DNA of 41,265 nt, from positions 1 to 41,265 of the forward strand of contig NZ_LT828545.1 of NCBI RefSeq assembly GCF_900170035.1, in the 5' to 3' direction. The translations under genes were made by a program, and so were the position numbers. Source of the stretch: Desulfamplus magnetovallimortis (GTDB lineage: Bacteria > Desulfobacterota > Desulfobacteria > Desulfobacterales > Desulfobacteraceae). Of this stretch, positions 16,343 to 25,159 are shown one piece after another. Position 1 is the stretch's first letter. Every line of letters begins with the position of its first letter. Under the pieces are notes generated by a model. The model did not search any database, was not told the origin of the DNA, and saw only the letters and a program-made list of their open reading frames with translations.

Positions 16343-17284
16343 ATGGGTAATGTGATGGAGAATAAAAAAAGCAATAGGGCAACATCAATCCGCTGGCACA
16401 AGCTTCTTGGTCGAATGCTTGAGGAACTTCTGACACCTCTGAATATCACGGTGTTGACAGATATCTCTGTGATGACAGATCCACCCGAGGCAGATATCCT
16501 TTTAATAAGGCGTGATTTGCCTAAGTGGACATATGATCAGCTTTGTCGCCTTCCTGACGGGATAAGGGACACAGGTGCAAATCATATTCTTGTTGAGTTC
16601 AAGTTTACGGAATCCTTTAACAGAAATACGCTGAATCAGGCACTGGCATATGATACTTTTTTCAGGCGATCCCAGCAGTCGCTTAAAGAAAAGGATATTC
16701 AGACATTTGTCTTATGCTCCAAAACACCATTAAAGGCATCACGGGAGGAGTTTGGATACACGGAAATTTACAAGTCTGCTATTTATCACAGTACCAACCC
16801 TATGCTTGACAGGCTTTTTCTGATTGTCATCAATGAGTTATCTGATGCGACCCATAACGATTTTGTGAGATGCTTTTCAAGCAGAAAAACGAAAAGGTGG
16901 CATGCATTCAAGAGAATAATAAAATCTGGGAGTCAACGTATTTCCATAGCATTTCTTTATTTTATAAGCGGCATAATAAAACTTATGAGCAGCAGGGAAA
17001 AGGAGAGCTTTATCATGGAACAACAAGAGATAACTCCTGATGTTGTCATGGAGATAGGAAAGGAACTTTACGAGGCAATGCTGGATGGGCTGAGCATTGA
17101 TGATTTTATGGAAAGGTTCAGCGCTGAAGAGGTGCTTTCAAGATACAAACCGGAAGCGGTGCTATCGAGGTACAAACCTGAAGAGCGCTTGTCAGGATTA
17201 AAACCTGAAGAGCGCCTGTCAGGATTAAGTCTGAAGGAAATTGAGGCTTATCTAAAAAAAATGAAAAATCAAAAAGAGAACTGA
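16343..17284 (+). CDS. Probable PD-(D/E)XK (Rpn-like) nuclease with short C-terminal repeats
   Basis: A protein of 313 aa; starts at ATG 16343 or at an in-frame ATG four codons on, neither with a strong ribosome binding site. Residues 48-87 (PPEADILLIRR, then NHILVEFKFTES) give the D51...E85-x-K87 pattern of PD-(D/E)XK nucleases. The tail has 9-residue repeats: AEEVLSRYKP, EAVLSRYKP, EERLSGLKP, EERLSGLSL. Such tails are common on Rpn/PDDEXK-transposase-related proteins. No signal peptide, so cytoplasmic. It lies 29 nt upstream of the next caspase-FGE gene and is duplicated with it; whether the pairing is functional is unknown. Confidence 0.65.
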   Translation: MGNVMENKKSNRATSIRWHKLLGRMLEELLTPLNITVLTDISVMTDPPEADILLIRRDLPKWTYDQLCRLPDGIRDTGANHILVEFKFTESFNRNTLNQALAYDTFFRRSQQSLKEKDIQTFVLCSKTPLKASREEFGYTEIYKSAIYHSTNPMLDRLFLIVINELSDATHNDFVRCFSSRKTKRWHAFKRIIKSGSQRISIAFLYFISGIIKLMSSREKESFIMEQQEITPDVVMEIGKELYEAMLDGLSIDDFMERFSAEEVLSRYKPEAVLSRYKPEERLSGLKPEERLSGLSLKEIEAYLKKMKNQKEN

Positions 17285-17313
17285 GACATCCTCATCCCTG
17301 AAGGTACATCAGC

Positions 17314-19548
17314 ATGAAATATTCTGAATATTTTAAGAAGACATTGCTCATATTCCTAATCCTGATCTTACAGGGAGTTTTTATTACCCGTAACCATAGT
17401 TTTGCATCATCTGATGAAGGGAATGGAAGGAGAGCCAGTCGTGTTGCCCTTGTTGTCGGCAATGGTGCATATGAATTGGCACCCCTTAAAAATCCTGTGA
17501 ATGATGCAGTTGATATGAGGAATGCGCTTGAAAAATCAGGTTTTACTGTCATTTTAAAGGTAAATGCTGACAAGGCTTCCATGCTTTTTGCACTTGATGA
17601 ATTCAGTTCACATTTAAGGCATTCCGAGGCTTCCCTTTTTTACTATGCCGGACATGGAATGCAGATAAACGGCAACAATTACCTTATCCCACTGAATGCT
17701 CATATAACATCGGAAACAGATGTTGAGTTTGCTGCTGTCAATGCAGGCAGGGTACTTGGCAAGATGGAAAATGCCGGTAATGCTGTTAACATTGTAATTC
17801 TTGATGCATGCAGGGCAAATCCTTTCAAGAGAAGTTTCAGGGTTTCAGAGAGGGGGCTTGCTCGCATGAAAGCACCTGTCGGCTCCATACTTGCTTATGC
17901 TACGGCACCTGGTTCTGTTGCAGCAGATGGTTCTGGACGAAACGGCCTTTATACTTCTAAATTAATTCATTACATGATGATTCAGGGCTTAAAGATTGAA
18001 GAAGTACTTAAGAAAACTCGTGCAGATGTGATGCTGGAGGCACGAAACCTTGGAACAGATCAGGTACCATGGGAATCATCTTCTTTGACCGGTGATTTTT
18101 ATTTTATTCCACCGCGTTCAGAAGGAAGTTCAAAACATGAATTGCCTGAACCTGTAAATTCAAGCATCACTGATTTTAATGAAAATGCTTCTGAAATAAC
18201 AAAAAGAGAAGGCGAAAGTTCATTAAAGGCAGAATTTCTTTTCTGGCAGTCCATCATGAACTCCCATAACAGGAGACTTTTTGAAGCATATATCAAAAAA
18301 TATCCTGAGGGAGATTTTGTAGATATCGCAAAAATCAAACTTGAAGATTACAGCACTGACGAACCAGAAGCTGAACCAGAGCCTGATCAACAATCACAAC
18401 GGGAAAAAGAACAGACCAGTAATAAACCAAATTCTGCACAACCGGATAATGAATCTCAATCAATACAGCTTATTTCTTCTGTACAGACAGGTGTCATATC
18501 TCCGATGAAAACAGATGATTTACAGGAAGCGCAATCTCAACAACAGCCTCAATCACAGCCGGAAATAGCTGTTGTCTCCTCTTCTGCAACAAAGGAGATT
18601 CCCAATGGCACACTCCATGTGGATACCATCCCAGAAGATTCCAGGATAAGGATTATGAATATTAAACCCAAATATTATTCCGGCATAGAGCTTGTACCCG
18701 GCAAATACCATATTGAGGTATCCAGAGCAGGATACCGCACCAGATATCAATGGAAAAACATTGAACCAGGTCAGGAACTTGTTGTTTCTTTGGAATTGGA
18801 AAAGCTGCCTTCTCCAACTGAAACTTCTGTTGAATTTGAGAAATTGTCGTCCACACCAGAAGCTGGTGATACCTGGAGAGAACCTGTGACAGGCATGGAG
18901 TTTGTCTGGGTTCCTGGTGGATGTTACATGATGGGCAGTAATTCAGGAGACTCCGATGAACAACCAGTGCACGAGGTTTGCCTGGATGGTTTCTGGATAG
19001 GGAAATATGAGGTTACCCAGGGTCAGTGGAAAAAGATAATGGGCAATAACCCTTCATCTTTTAGAAAAGGCGATGATTATCCAGTGGAAAAGGTTTCATG
19101 GTATGATGCTCAGCAATTTATCAGCAAATTAAATAAGGCAGGCGGAAAGGCTTTTAGCTTGCCAACAGAAGCCCAGTGGGAATATGCAGCAAGAAGCGGG
19201 GGTAAAAATCAGGAGTATTCAGGCAGTAATTCCATTGATTCCGTTGCATGGTATGGGAGTAACAGTGGCGGAAGTACCCACCGTGTTGGAACTAAAGCTG
19301 CAAATGGTTTAGGCATATATGACATGAGTGGAAATGTCTGGGAGTGGTGTCAGGACATATATGCAAAGGATGCTTACAGTAAACATGCTCGTAATAATCC
19401 TGTATATGCAGGAAGCGGCTCCGGCCGGGTGGTTCGTGGCGGCAGCTGGGGCAACGAACCCGCATACATTCGTTGTGCCGGCCGTGACTGGTTCGCGCCT
19501 GGCGACACGGATCGCGACCTGGGTTTCCGTCTTTTCAGGAAAAATTAA
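17314..19548 (+). CDS. Secreted caspase-PEGA-FGE fusion, DGR target (VR3)
   Basis: A protein of 744 aa. Signal peptide ~1-31 (LLIFLILILQGVFITRNHSFASS). Caspase-like domain ~42-272 with His114 in FYYAGHGMQ and Cys166 in ILDACRANP. A linker (~275-430) contains a TPR-like LFEAYIKKYPEGDFVDIAKIK unit and then an acidic, Gln/Ser-rich stretch. One PEGA domain lies at ~432-505 and the FGE/C-type-lectin fold at ~520-744. VR3 encodes residues 701-742. Compared with the protein at 14019 it has one PEGA fewer and a longer disordered linker, while the FGE halves are nearly identical. The ATG at 17314 is 29 nt after the upstream nuclease stop, with GAAGGT as a modest ribosome binding site. Confidence 0.93.
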   Translation: MKYSEYFKKTLLIFLILILQGVFITRNHSFASSDEGNGRRASRVALVVGNGAYELAPLKNPVNDAVDMRNALEKSGFTVILKVNADKASMLFALDEFSSHLRHSEASLFYYAGHGMQINGNNYLIPLNAHITSETDVEFAAVNAGRVLGKMENAGNAVNIVILDACRANPFKRSFRVSERGLARMKAPVGSILAYATAPGSVAADGSGRNGLYTSKLIHYMMIQGLKIEEVLKKTRADVMLEARNLGTDQVPWESSSLTGDFYFIPPRSEGSSKHELPEPVNSSITDFNENASEITKREGESSLKAEFLFWQSIMNSHNRRLFEAYIKKYPEGDFVDIAKIKLEDYSTDEPEAEPEPDQQSQREKEQTSNKPNSAQPDNESQSIQLISSVQTGVISPMKTDDLQEAQSQQQPQSQPEIAVVSSSATKEIPNGTLHVDTIPEDSRIRIMNIKPKYYSGIELVPGKYHIEVSRAGYRTRYQWKNIEPGQELVVSLELEKLPSPTETSVEFEKLSSTPEAGDTWREPVTGMEFVWVPGGCYMMGSNSGDSDEQPVHEVCLDGFWIGKYEVTQGQWKKIMGNNPSSFRKGDDYPVEKVSWYDAQQFISKLNKAGGKAFSLPTEAQWEYAARSGGKNQEYSGSNSIDSVAWYGSNSGGSTHRVGTKAANGLGIYDMSGNVWEWCQDIYAKDAYSKHARNNPVYAGSGSGRVVRGGSWGNEPAYIRCAGRDWFAPGDTDRDLGFRLFRKN
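19414..19538 (+). repeat. DGR variable repeat VR3 (diverged trans target)
   Basis: A gap-free 125-nt match to the TR with about 21 differences at template adenines plus 6 at other bases: three within CGCATACATTCGTTGT, one in CCTGGCG, and two in the 3' segment that is identical in TR, VR1 and VR2. The non-adenine changes mean ordinary drift has accumulated since the last homing event, or that homing now fails because the 3' site is altered. Confidence 0.9.
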
Positions 19549-19686
19549 TTTTTAGCTTTTTTACCTTTTAGGTACTTTTGGTCGTTTGGTTCGACATTGG
19601 CGTGATGTTTACGAAATATATAGACTAACGGCGAAGCCGGGAAATTTTTTTTATAAAAATGAGATATGAGCTGATTTGTTTGGTTA

Positions 19687-19876
19687 CTCAAAAACGACAC
19701 CTGTGAGCTTTTGACCCTTGTCAATACTGTCTGAATCAGGATGCCCAGGATAACCAGGATTTACAGGATAAAAATCTTGAGCATCCTGTAAATCTCGGTT
19801 ATCCTGATTCAGACAAATTCAATAATCAGATAAATTCAATAAATGCCAAAAAAACCAACAAGATGTCGATTTTGAG
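19687..19876 (+). repeat. MITE-like intergenic repeat, copy E
   Basis: 190 bp, nearly identical to copy D with the same flanks, but with only part of the TTCAATA/ATCAGATAAATTC local repeat. It lies between the second caspase-FGE gene and the broken nuclease copy. Confidence 0.85.
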
Positions 19877-19881
19877 AGCTT

Positions 19882-20513
19882 ATGGATAATGTGATGGAGA
19901 ATAAAAACAGGAATAAAACAACATCAATCCGCTGGCACAAGCTTCTTGGCCGAATGCTTGAGGAACTTCTGACGCCTTTGAATATTACGGTGTTGACAGA
20001 TATCTCTGTGATTATCACAGTAGCAATCCTATGCTTGACAGGCTTTTTTTGCTTGTCATCAATGAGTTATCAGATGCTCCCCATAACGATTTTGTGAAGT
20101 GCTTTTCAAGCAGAAAAAGGCAAAGGTGGCATGCATTCAAGCGAATAATAGAGTCTGGCCGGCAACGCATTTCCATTGCATTTCTTTATTTTATAAGCGG
20201 CATAATAAAACTTATGAACCGCAGGGAAAAGGAGAGTTTTATCATGGAACAACAAGAGATAACTCCTGATGTTGTCATGGAGATAGGAAAGGAACTTTAC
20301 GAGGCAATGCTTGATGGTCTGAGCCTTGATGATTTTATGGAAAGATTCAGTGCTGAAGAGGTGCTTTCCAGATATGAGCCTGAAGAGGTGCTTTCAAGAT
20401 ACAAACCGGAAGTGGTGCTATCGAGGTACAAACCTGAAGAAGTGCTTTCCAGATATAAACCGGAAGATATTGAGGCATATCTGCAAAAATTGAAAAATCA
20501 AAAAGAGAACTGA
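19882..20513 (+). pseudogene. Broken second copy of the PD-(D/E)XK-like nuclease gene
   Basis: The first ~130 bp match the start of the gene at 16343 (ENKNRNKTTSIRWHKLLGRMLEELL...TDIS). The sequence then jumps from the equivalent of 16473 to that of 16784, a 310-nt deletion that removes the D...ExK active site and shifts the frame. The remaining 3' part is open from 20031 to 20513 (LDRLFLLVINELSDAPHNDF...) and keeps the tail, with four RYKPE-type repeats. Since 310 is not a multiple of three, a full-length product is not possible; a separate 160-aa tail fragment could still be made from the ATG at 20031. Confidence 0.85.
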
Positions 20514-20565
20514 TACAGCCAAATCCTGGAAGGTAACAGATGTCGAGTCAGGAGGAGAAGAATAG

Positions 20566-22359
20566 ATGAGAAGTGCAATGATTGTCTTCTTTTTTGTTTG
20601 TGCAGTTATATACGCCATGCCCGGAGTATGCATTGCTGCCGGTCACGCACTTTTGATTGGTGTAAATGGTTCTGAGGGGACAAATTTGAACATTGCTCTA
20701 AAAGGCCCTTCCCATGATGTGGCTGCCTTAAAAAAACTGCTTGTTGAGCATTACGCTTTCCATGACAAAAATATCATCGCTCTTACAGGAAAAAGTGCTC
20801 TAAGGGCAACTATCCTAAAGGAGCTTGTAAAATTAAAGGAGAGAGCCTCAAAAGGAGATAATATATTTCTGTTTTTCAGCGGGCATGGAAGCAGTCCCTG
20901 TGATTTATCCCTTAACCTTCCATCATCTATCCAGGATGGCTGGGGAACAGGGTCGCCCTTTACAGGAGGACTTTTGCCATACGATTTTGATGAGACACGA
21001 CCTCTTGAAACAATGATCATGGGAAAAAGGGATCTGAGGCCAATTATTAGTGAATTGGATAAAAAATGTCATGTTTTTGCGGTGTTTGATGCATGTTATT
21101 CCCAGGATACAGTTCGTTCCCTTGAAAGTGAGAACAGGTCTGGAGTTGAAAACAGGTCATACTGCCGCGTAAAATACCGCAAGATTAAAATTCCTTCCTC
21201 TTCAAGAGGTTCAATGCTTGATGGAGATGAGGGGATTTCTCTTTCCCTTGAGCAGGGAGATATAAAAGATGATCATTTTGAAAATTCAGGGATATCTCCT
21301 TACAAAAACACAGTATATCTTGCCGCATCAGGGAGAAACGAAGAGGCTGAGGATATAACCAGCACACAGCCTCCCTTTGGTTTCATGACAGTTGACGGTA
21401 ATCCCCACGGAGTACTCACAAACAGCCTTTTAAAAGCCCTTGCATACAAAAAAAATGATGCCAACGGAGACGGCAAAAACGGAATCAGTTATGGAGAGCT
21501 GTTTGAATATGTGAGAATGGATATACACAGAAACCATTTCCGGCAGACACCCCAGAGTCTTTTGCCGGAAAATCCTTCACTTCTTCTTGATACTCCGGTA
21601 TTTAATACAGGCAATATTGCAACATCATCCCATCATAACGGTACAGGTAATGGTGAAAATTACCAGGAAGCTGCAATTCCAGATATTCATAGCATTTTAA
21701 GAATAAAGATTGAAAAGAGTGCAAGGGAGATCCTTGAGGATATTGAGTTGATAAAAAACATTGAACCTGTCCAAGATAAACCTGACATGATCGTCGTAAA
21801 AACAGGCACATTTTGGCAAATTGGTCTTCCCAGTGGAAGAATAGTCAAGGAGTATCCTGTTGCTGAAAAGGGGCGATTAATTAAAAGGATAGAGAGAGAG
21901 ACTCTGCTGTATGCCCTTAAAAATCCTTCTTTTTTTAATCGAGGTATAACTGTTTATGCAAAGCTTCTCACCGATTCGGCAACTCTTGTATCAGGAGAAT
22001 CAATTGGAATGGAGTGGCAGGCAGATCATAAATCACATATTTTTATAATCAATATTGATTCAGAAGGATTCATAAACGTATTGTATCCTTCAAAGGATAG
22101 CGAGTTTGAACCGCAGGCACCCAACGTGATTAAAAGGGTACCTTTTTTTGGCAGGGTTACTGAAAGTGGCATGGGATATGAACTTTTACAGGTGTACGCT
22201 TTCTTGGAAAAACCTTATGGTATGGAAAAATTCATGGATAAAAGCCTTGATCCAGTTGGGGATTCGGTTTTGTATGGTAATATGCTGAAGATGATCCGGC
22301 ATGGCATGGAGGTTGGCCTTGCAAGAACAACCATCTATTTTCAGACCTGTGGTGAGTAG
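20566..22359 (+). CDS. Secreted caspase-like protein with EF-hand-like insert and DUF4384-like C-terminus
   Basis: A protein of 597 aa with an ATG start after CAGGAGGAG. Signal peptide 1-25 (ending GVCIAAGH). Caspase-like domain ~26-345: His107 in LFFSGHGSS and Cys177 in VFDACYSQD. A calcium-loop-like segment, DANGDGKNGISYGE, lies at 298-311, near the end of the catalytic domain. After a linker, the C-terminal part (~465-560; ESIGMEWQADHKSHIFIINID, INVLYPS) resembles a diverged DUF4384. The caspase has a longer loop between His and Cys than its neighbours. It closes the one-directional caspase run; the next gene is convergent. Confidence 0.85.
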   Translation: MRSAMIVFFFVCAVIYAMPGVCIAAGHALLIGVNGSEGTNLNIALKGPSHDVAALKKLLVEHYAFHDKNIIALTGKSALRATILKELVKLKERASKGDNIFLFFSGHGSSPCDLSLNLPSSIQDGWGTGSPFTGGLLPYDFDETRPLETMIMGKRDLRPIISELDKKCHVFAVFDACYSQDTVRSLESENRSGVENRSYCRVKYRKIKIPSSSRGSMLDGDEGISLSLEQGDIKDDHFENSGISPYKNTVYLAASGRNEEAEDITSTQPPFGFMTVDGNPHGVLTNSLLKALAYKKNDANGDGKNGISYGELFEYVRMDIHRNHFRQTPQSLLPENPSLLLDTPVFNTGNIATSSHHNGTGNGENYQEAAIPDIHSILRIKIEKSAREILEDIELIKNIEPVQDKPDMIVVKTGTFWQIGLPSGRIVKEYPVAEKGRLIKRIERETLLYALKNPSFFNRGITVYAKLLTDSATLVSGESIGMEWQADHKSHIFIINIDSEGFINVLYPSKDSEFEPQAPNVIKRVPFFGRVTESGMGYELLQVYAFLEKPYGMEKFMDKSLDPVGDSVLYGNMLKMIRHGMEVGLARTTIYFQTCGE

Positions 22360-22381
22360 CAATAGATTCAATTTTTATTAA

Positions 22382-23173
22382 TCAATTAAGAATATGAGCT
22401 AAAAACTGCTTGCTGCGAGTCTCTTTCGGATTTGTAAATATCTCTTCCGGCGGCCCCTGTTCAATCCATTTACCTCCATCCATGATAAGTACCCTATGGG
22501 CAACATCCCTTGCAAAATGCATCTCGTGGGTTACAGCAAGAATGGTCATCCCCTCTTCTGCAAGTCTCTCCATTACGTCAACAACCTCTCCTACAAGTTC
22601 GGGGTCAAGGGCAGATGTAGGTTCATCAAAAAGCATGACATCTGGCTTCATGGCAAGGCTTCGGGCAATGGCAACCCGCTGCTGCTGCCCTCCTGATAAT
22701 CTTGATGGATGCTCGTCCTTTTTGTCAGAAAGACCCACCCACTCCAGAAGCTCCATGGCATACGGAATAGCTTCTGATTTGCTCTGTCCCAGTACAGTGA
22801 CAGGCCCTTCAATGACATTTTCAAGGGCAGTCATGTGTGGAAAAAGATTAAATGATTGAAAGCACATTCCTGTTTTTTTCCGGATTTGAAGAATTTTGCT
22901 CTCTTCTTCCTTTGTTGCCTTTCCTGCATTTACAGTGAGGCCATCAACTGTGATGGTTCCGGCCGTAGGGGTTTCCAGAAAATTGATACATCGCAGTAGG
23001 GTGCTTTTTCCTGAACCTGAAGGACCCAGGATGACAGCTACCTCTCCTGCCTTGACTTCAAGGTCAATCCCCTGAAGAACATGGAGATTCTGACCAAATA
23101 CCTTGTGCAGGTTTTTAATGCTGACCATTGTTTTCCGGCTCTCTTGACTGGTTGCTTTTTTAGGGTTCTCCAT
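22382..23173 (-). CDS. Polar amino-acid ABC transporter, ATP-binding protein
   Basis: A protein of 263 aa from the ATG at 23173, preferred because AAGAAGGATAAAGTC precedes it; an in-frame ATG nine codons upstream lacks this. Walker A is GPSGSGKS (50-57), signature [16 protein letters not shown], Walker [15 protein letters not shown] and switch His in VTHEMHFA, the HisP/GlnQ (PAAT) pattern. It energises uptake of polar amino acids at the inner membrane. It is the last gene of the three-gene unit that begins with the binding protein at 25159. Exact substrate is not readable from sequence. Confidence 0.92.
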   Translation of the reverse strand: MENPKKATSQESRKTMVSIKNLHKVFGQNLHVLQGIDLEVKAGEVAVILGPSGSGKSTLLRCINFLETPTAGTITVDGLTVNAGKATKEEESKILQIRKKTGMCFQSFNLFPHMTALENVIEGPVTVLGQSKSEAIPYAMELLEWVGLSDKKDEHPSRLSGGQQQRVAIARSLAMKPDVMLFDEPTSALDPELVGEVVDVMERLAEEGMTILAVTHEMHFARDVAHRVLIMDGGKWIEQGPPEEIFTNPKETRSKQFLAHILN

Positions 23174-23263
23174 GACTTTATCCTTCTTTTTCAGAGTCAA
23201 AATACTCTCATCTTTATTCTATCAGGGGCTCCACAAGATCATCTTTTGTATTCAGGGGGGAGA

Positions 23264-24127
23264 TCAGCTCATCCTCCTGTCACCCCTTGCCATGTAAGTC
23301 TCTATCCGTTCCTGTACATATTGCAGCAGCACGCACATTACCCAGTAAATAAGTGCAACCATGATTAGCATCTCCAGTGACTGGAAATAGCGCCTTCCGA
23401 TTTTGATTGCCCGGTAGCTTAACTCCCACACTCCCATGAGTGAAACAAGGGAAGAGTCTTTTATCATGGCAATAAATTCATTGGAAATCGGGGGTATAAT
23501 TACCCGAAGTGCCTGGGGAAAGATGATTCTTCTCATTGCCTGGCCATCTGTCATTCCAAGAGCTTTTGCAGCCTCCCTCTGGCCGATTGTGATGGATTGA
23601 ATACCTGCACGTACAGTTTCTGTCATGTAAGCGCCGTAACAGACTCCAAGGGCAAGGATACCTGCTGGAATTGCCGGCAGGGTCAATAGACTCTGAATGC
23701 CAGGAACACCAAGCTCTTCAATGGCTTTGCCAAGCTGGGGAAGGGCAAGATACCACATATAAACCTGTACCAGAAGCGGTGTGCCCCTTATTAATGATAC
23801 ATATGCTGTTGCAAGGCTGTTTGCCACAGGATTGCTGGAGAGTCTTCCAAGTGCCCCTATAACGGACAGAATGCAGGCAAGGGAAATTGCAAGAAAGGAT
23901 ACAAGAAGTGTAAAACCCATTCCGGTGAGTATGAATCCAAGCCACTTGATCATAAATTTGAAATCGAGCTTTATTAGAATAAAAAGCCCAATTGCAAGGA
24001 GTGTTAATACAATAAATGAGATGAGCATATTTTTTCTGAAACGGGTTTCACGATCTGCAACCTGTTTTAAAATTGCCTGCGCTTCAGGAGGAATTGAACT
24101 CTTATTCATTTTTGATGAATTATCCAT
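23264..24127 (-). CDS. Polar amino-acid ABC transporter, permease
   Basis: A protein of 287 aa from the ATG at 24127; a TTG ten codons upstream and an ATG six codons downstream are alternatives, and ribosome binding signals do not decide. It has several hydrophobic segments, the first at ~34-53 (MLISFIVLTLLAIGLFILI). The family EAA motif reads GQREAAKALGMTDGQAMRRIIFPQALRVIIPP, and an ISLIRGTPLLVQ-type motif lies upstream (YVSLIRGTPLLVQVYMWY), both typical of HisMQ/GlnP permeases. It is N-terminally longer than most relatives by ~30 residues. About 90 bp separate it from the ATPase gene. Confidence 0.9.
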   Translation of the reverse strand: MDNSSKMNKSSIPPEAQAILKQVADRETRFRKNMLISFIVLTLLAIGLFILIKLDFKFMIKWLGFILTGMGFTLLVSFLAISLACILSVIGALGRLSSNPVANSLATAYVSLIRGTPLLVQVYMWYLALPQLGKAIEELGVPGIQSLLTLPAIPAGILALGVCYGAYMTETVRAGIQSITIGQREAAKALGMTDGQAMRRIIFPQALRVIIPPISNEFIAMIKDSSLVSLMGVWELSYRAIKIGRRYFQSLEMLIMVALIYWVMCVLLQYVQERIETYMARGDRRMS

Positions 24128-24167
24128 AGGTAGATGCCGTCCTTGGAGAGTTTGCAAAAGAAATCCC

Positions 24168-24267
24168 TTTGGAATTGATTTTTAATAACTTGCCCTTTTA
24201 CATCACACCCCAGCCCCTCCTCATTACTGGAGAGGGGGGGAGTTTGGGTAAGTTGATTAAACCCAAT
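24168..24267 (-). repeat. Dispersed repeat family 2, copy 1
   Basis: A CT-rich hairpin element between permease and binding-protein genes. As read on the minus strand it runs GGGTTTAATCAACTTACCC, then CCCTCTCC...GGAGGGG, and ends AAGTTATTAAAAATCAATTCC. The centre forms a stem of CCCCTCTCCAG with GAGGAGGGGCTGGGG. Other copies are at 25255 and 34772. A hairpin here could lower readthrough from the binding-protein gene into the permease gene. Confidence 0.7.
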
Positions 24268-24301
24268 TACTTTGCATTTTTTACAAAGGGATTTGTGGGT
24301 T

Positions 24302-25159
24302 CTATCTCTTGGGAATAAGGTCTGTTTCGTAAAACTGCATGGACAACTTTACAAGTGTACCATCAGCATACATTGAGTCAATAATTTCATTGAGTTTTGA
24401 AATAAGTGATTCGCTGTTTGCACGGCTTTTATCAAGTGCAACACTGAGAGGCTCATAGTACATTGGGTCTCCAAGCATTTTTATGGGACATCCTGAACCG
24501 CATCCTGCTTTTATTGATTGTGCAAGGGTTTGACGGGATGTGAATACAGCATCAAGACGGGCACCATCACCAAGGGAGAGATCTTCAATGTGATTGGCAT
24601 CTGTGGGATATGTCTTCATATTTCCATCTTTTGGTTTCCATGCAAGGTATGTGATTTTTGTGTCTTCAATTTCAAGATCCTGCTGCAGAAAGCGCTCATT
24701 GGTTGTTTCTGATGCAACTCCGATAACCTTGTCGGCAAGATCATCAACGGTTTTAATTGTTGTGTTTTTGCTGTGAACTGCAAATTGAGCAGGGGAGCTA
24801 TAATAAGGAATTGTGAACAGAAGGGCATTTTTTCTCTCTTTTGTAGGAGTCATGGAGCCAACTGAAATGTCCCATCTTTTTCCCCATTTTCCGGCTGTTA
24901 TAAGATCCCAGTCAGGTGTTATGAATTCAGCTTTTACACCAAGGCGTTTTGCGATCTCCTTTGCTACACTGATGTCGAAACCTTCGAGTTCGCCTTTGTC
25001 ATTGAGAAAGCTTTGGGGGGCATAGTTTGCATCTGTTGATACTTTGATAACTCCTGCTGCAAGAATTTCATCCAGAACGCTTTCGCCTGCAATTACAGGT
25101 TGCAGAGAGAAAATCAGCATTGCGATTATCACAAGTCCTGAAAGTAGATTTTTTTTCAT
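24302..25159 (-). CDS. Polar amino-acid ABC transporter, periplasmic binding protein
   Basis: A protein of 285 aa with an ATG start directly after AAGGAGAAAAAA. Signal peptide 1-24 (LLSGLVIIAMLIFSLQPVIAGES). The mature protein is a family 3 solute-binding protein: GVIKVSTDANYAPQSF, LEGFDISVAKEIAKRLG, WDISVGSMTPTKERKNALLFTIPYY and the DAVFTSRQTLAQSI hinge region. It captures the amino acid in the periplasm for the permease and ATPase encoded downstream. Two cysteines in AGCGSGCPIK could form a disulfide. It is first in its unit. Confidence 0.92.
   Translation of the reverse strand: MKKNLLSGLVIIAMLIFSLQPVIAGESVLDEILAAGVIKVSTDANYAPQSFLNDKGELEGFDISVAKEIAKRLGVKAEFITPDWDLITAGKWGKRWDISVGSMTPTKERKNALLFTIPYYSSPAQFAVHSKNTTIKTVDDLADKVIGVASETTNERFLQQDLEIEDTKITYLAWKPKDGNMKTYPTDANHIEDLSLGDGARLDAVFTSRQTLAQSIKAGCGSGCPIKMLGDPMYYEPLSVALDKSRANSESLISKLNEIIDSMYADGTLVKLSMQFYETDLIPKR

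Noticed and set aside
16343-17284. Nuclease plus caspase-FGE as a toxin-antitoxin or dedicated effector pair
   Set aside because: Adjacency and co-duplication are seen, but the nuclease lacks an export signal while the caspase has one, and the second nuclease is broken, so a required partnership is not supported.
20031-20513. Independent 160-aa gene
   Set aside because: It is the 3' part of a frameshifted nuclease copy, with no ribosome binding site of its own; treated as part of the pseudogene.
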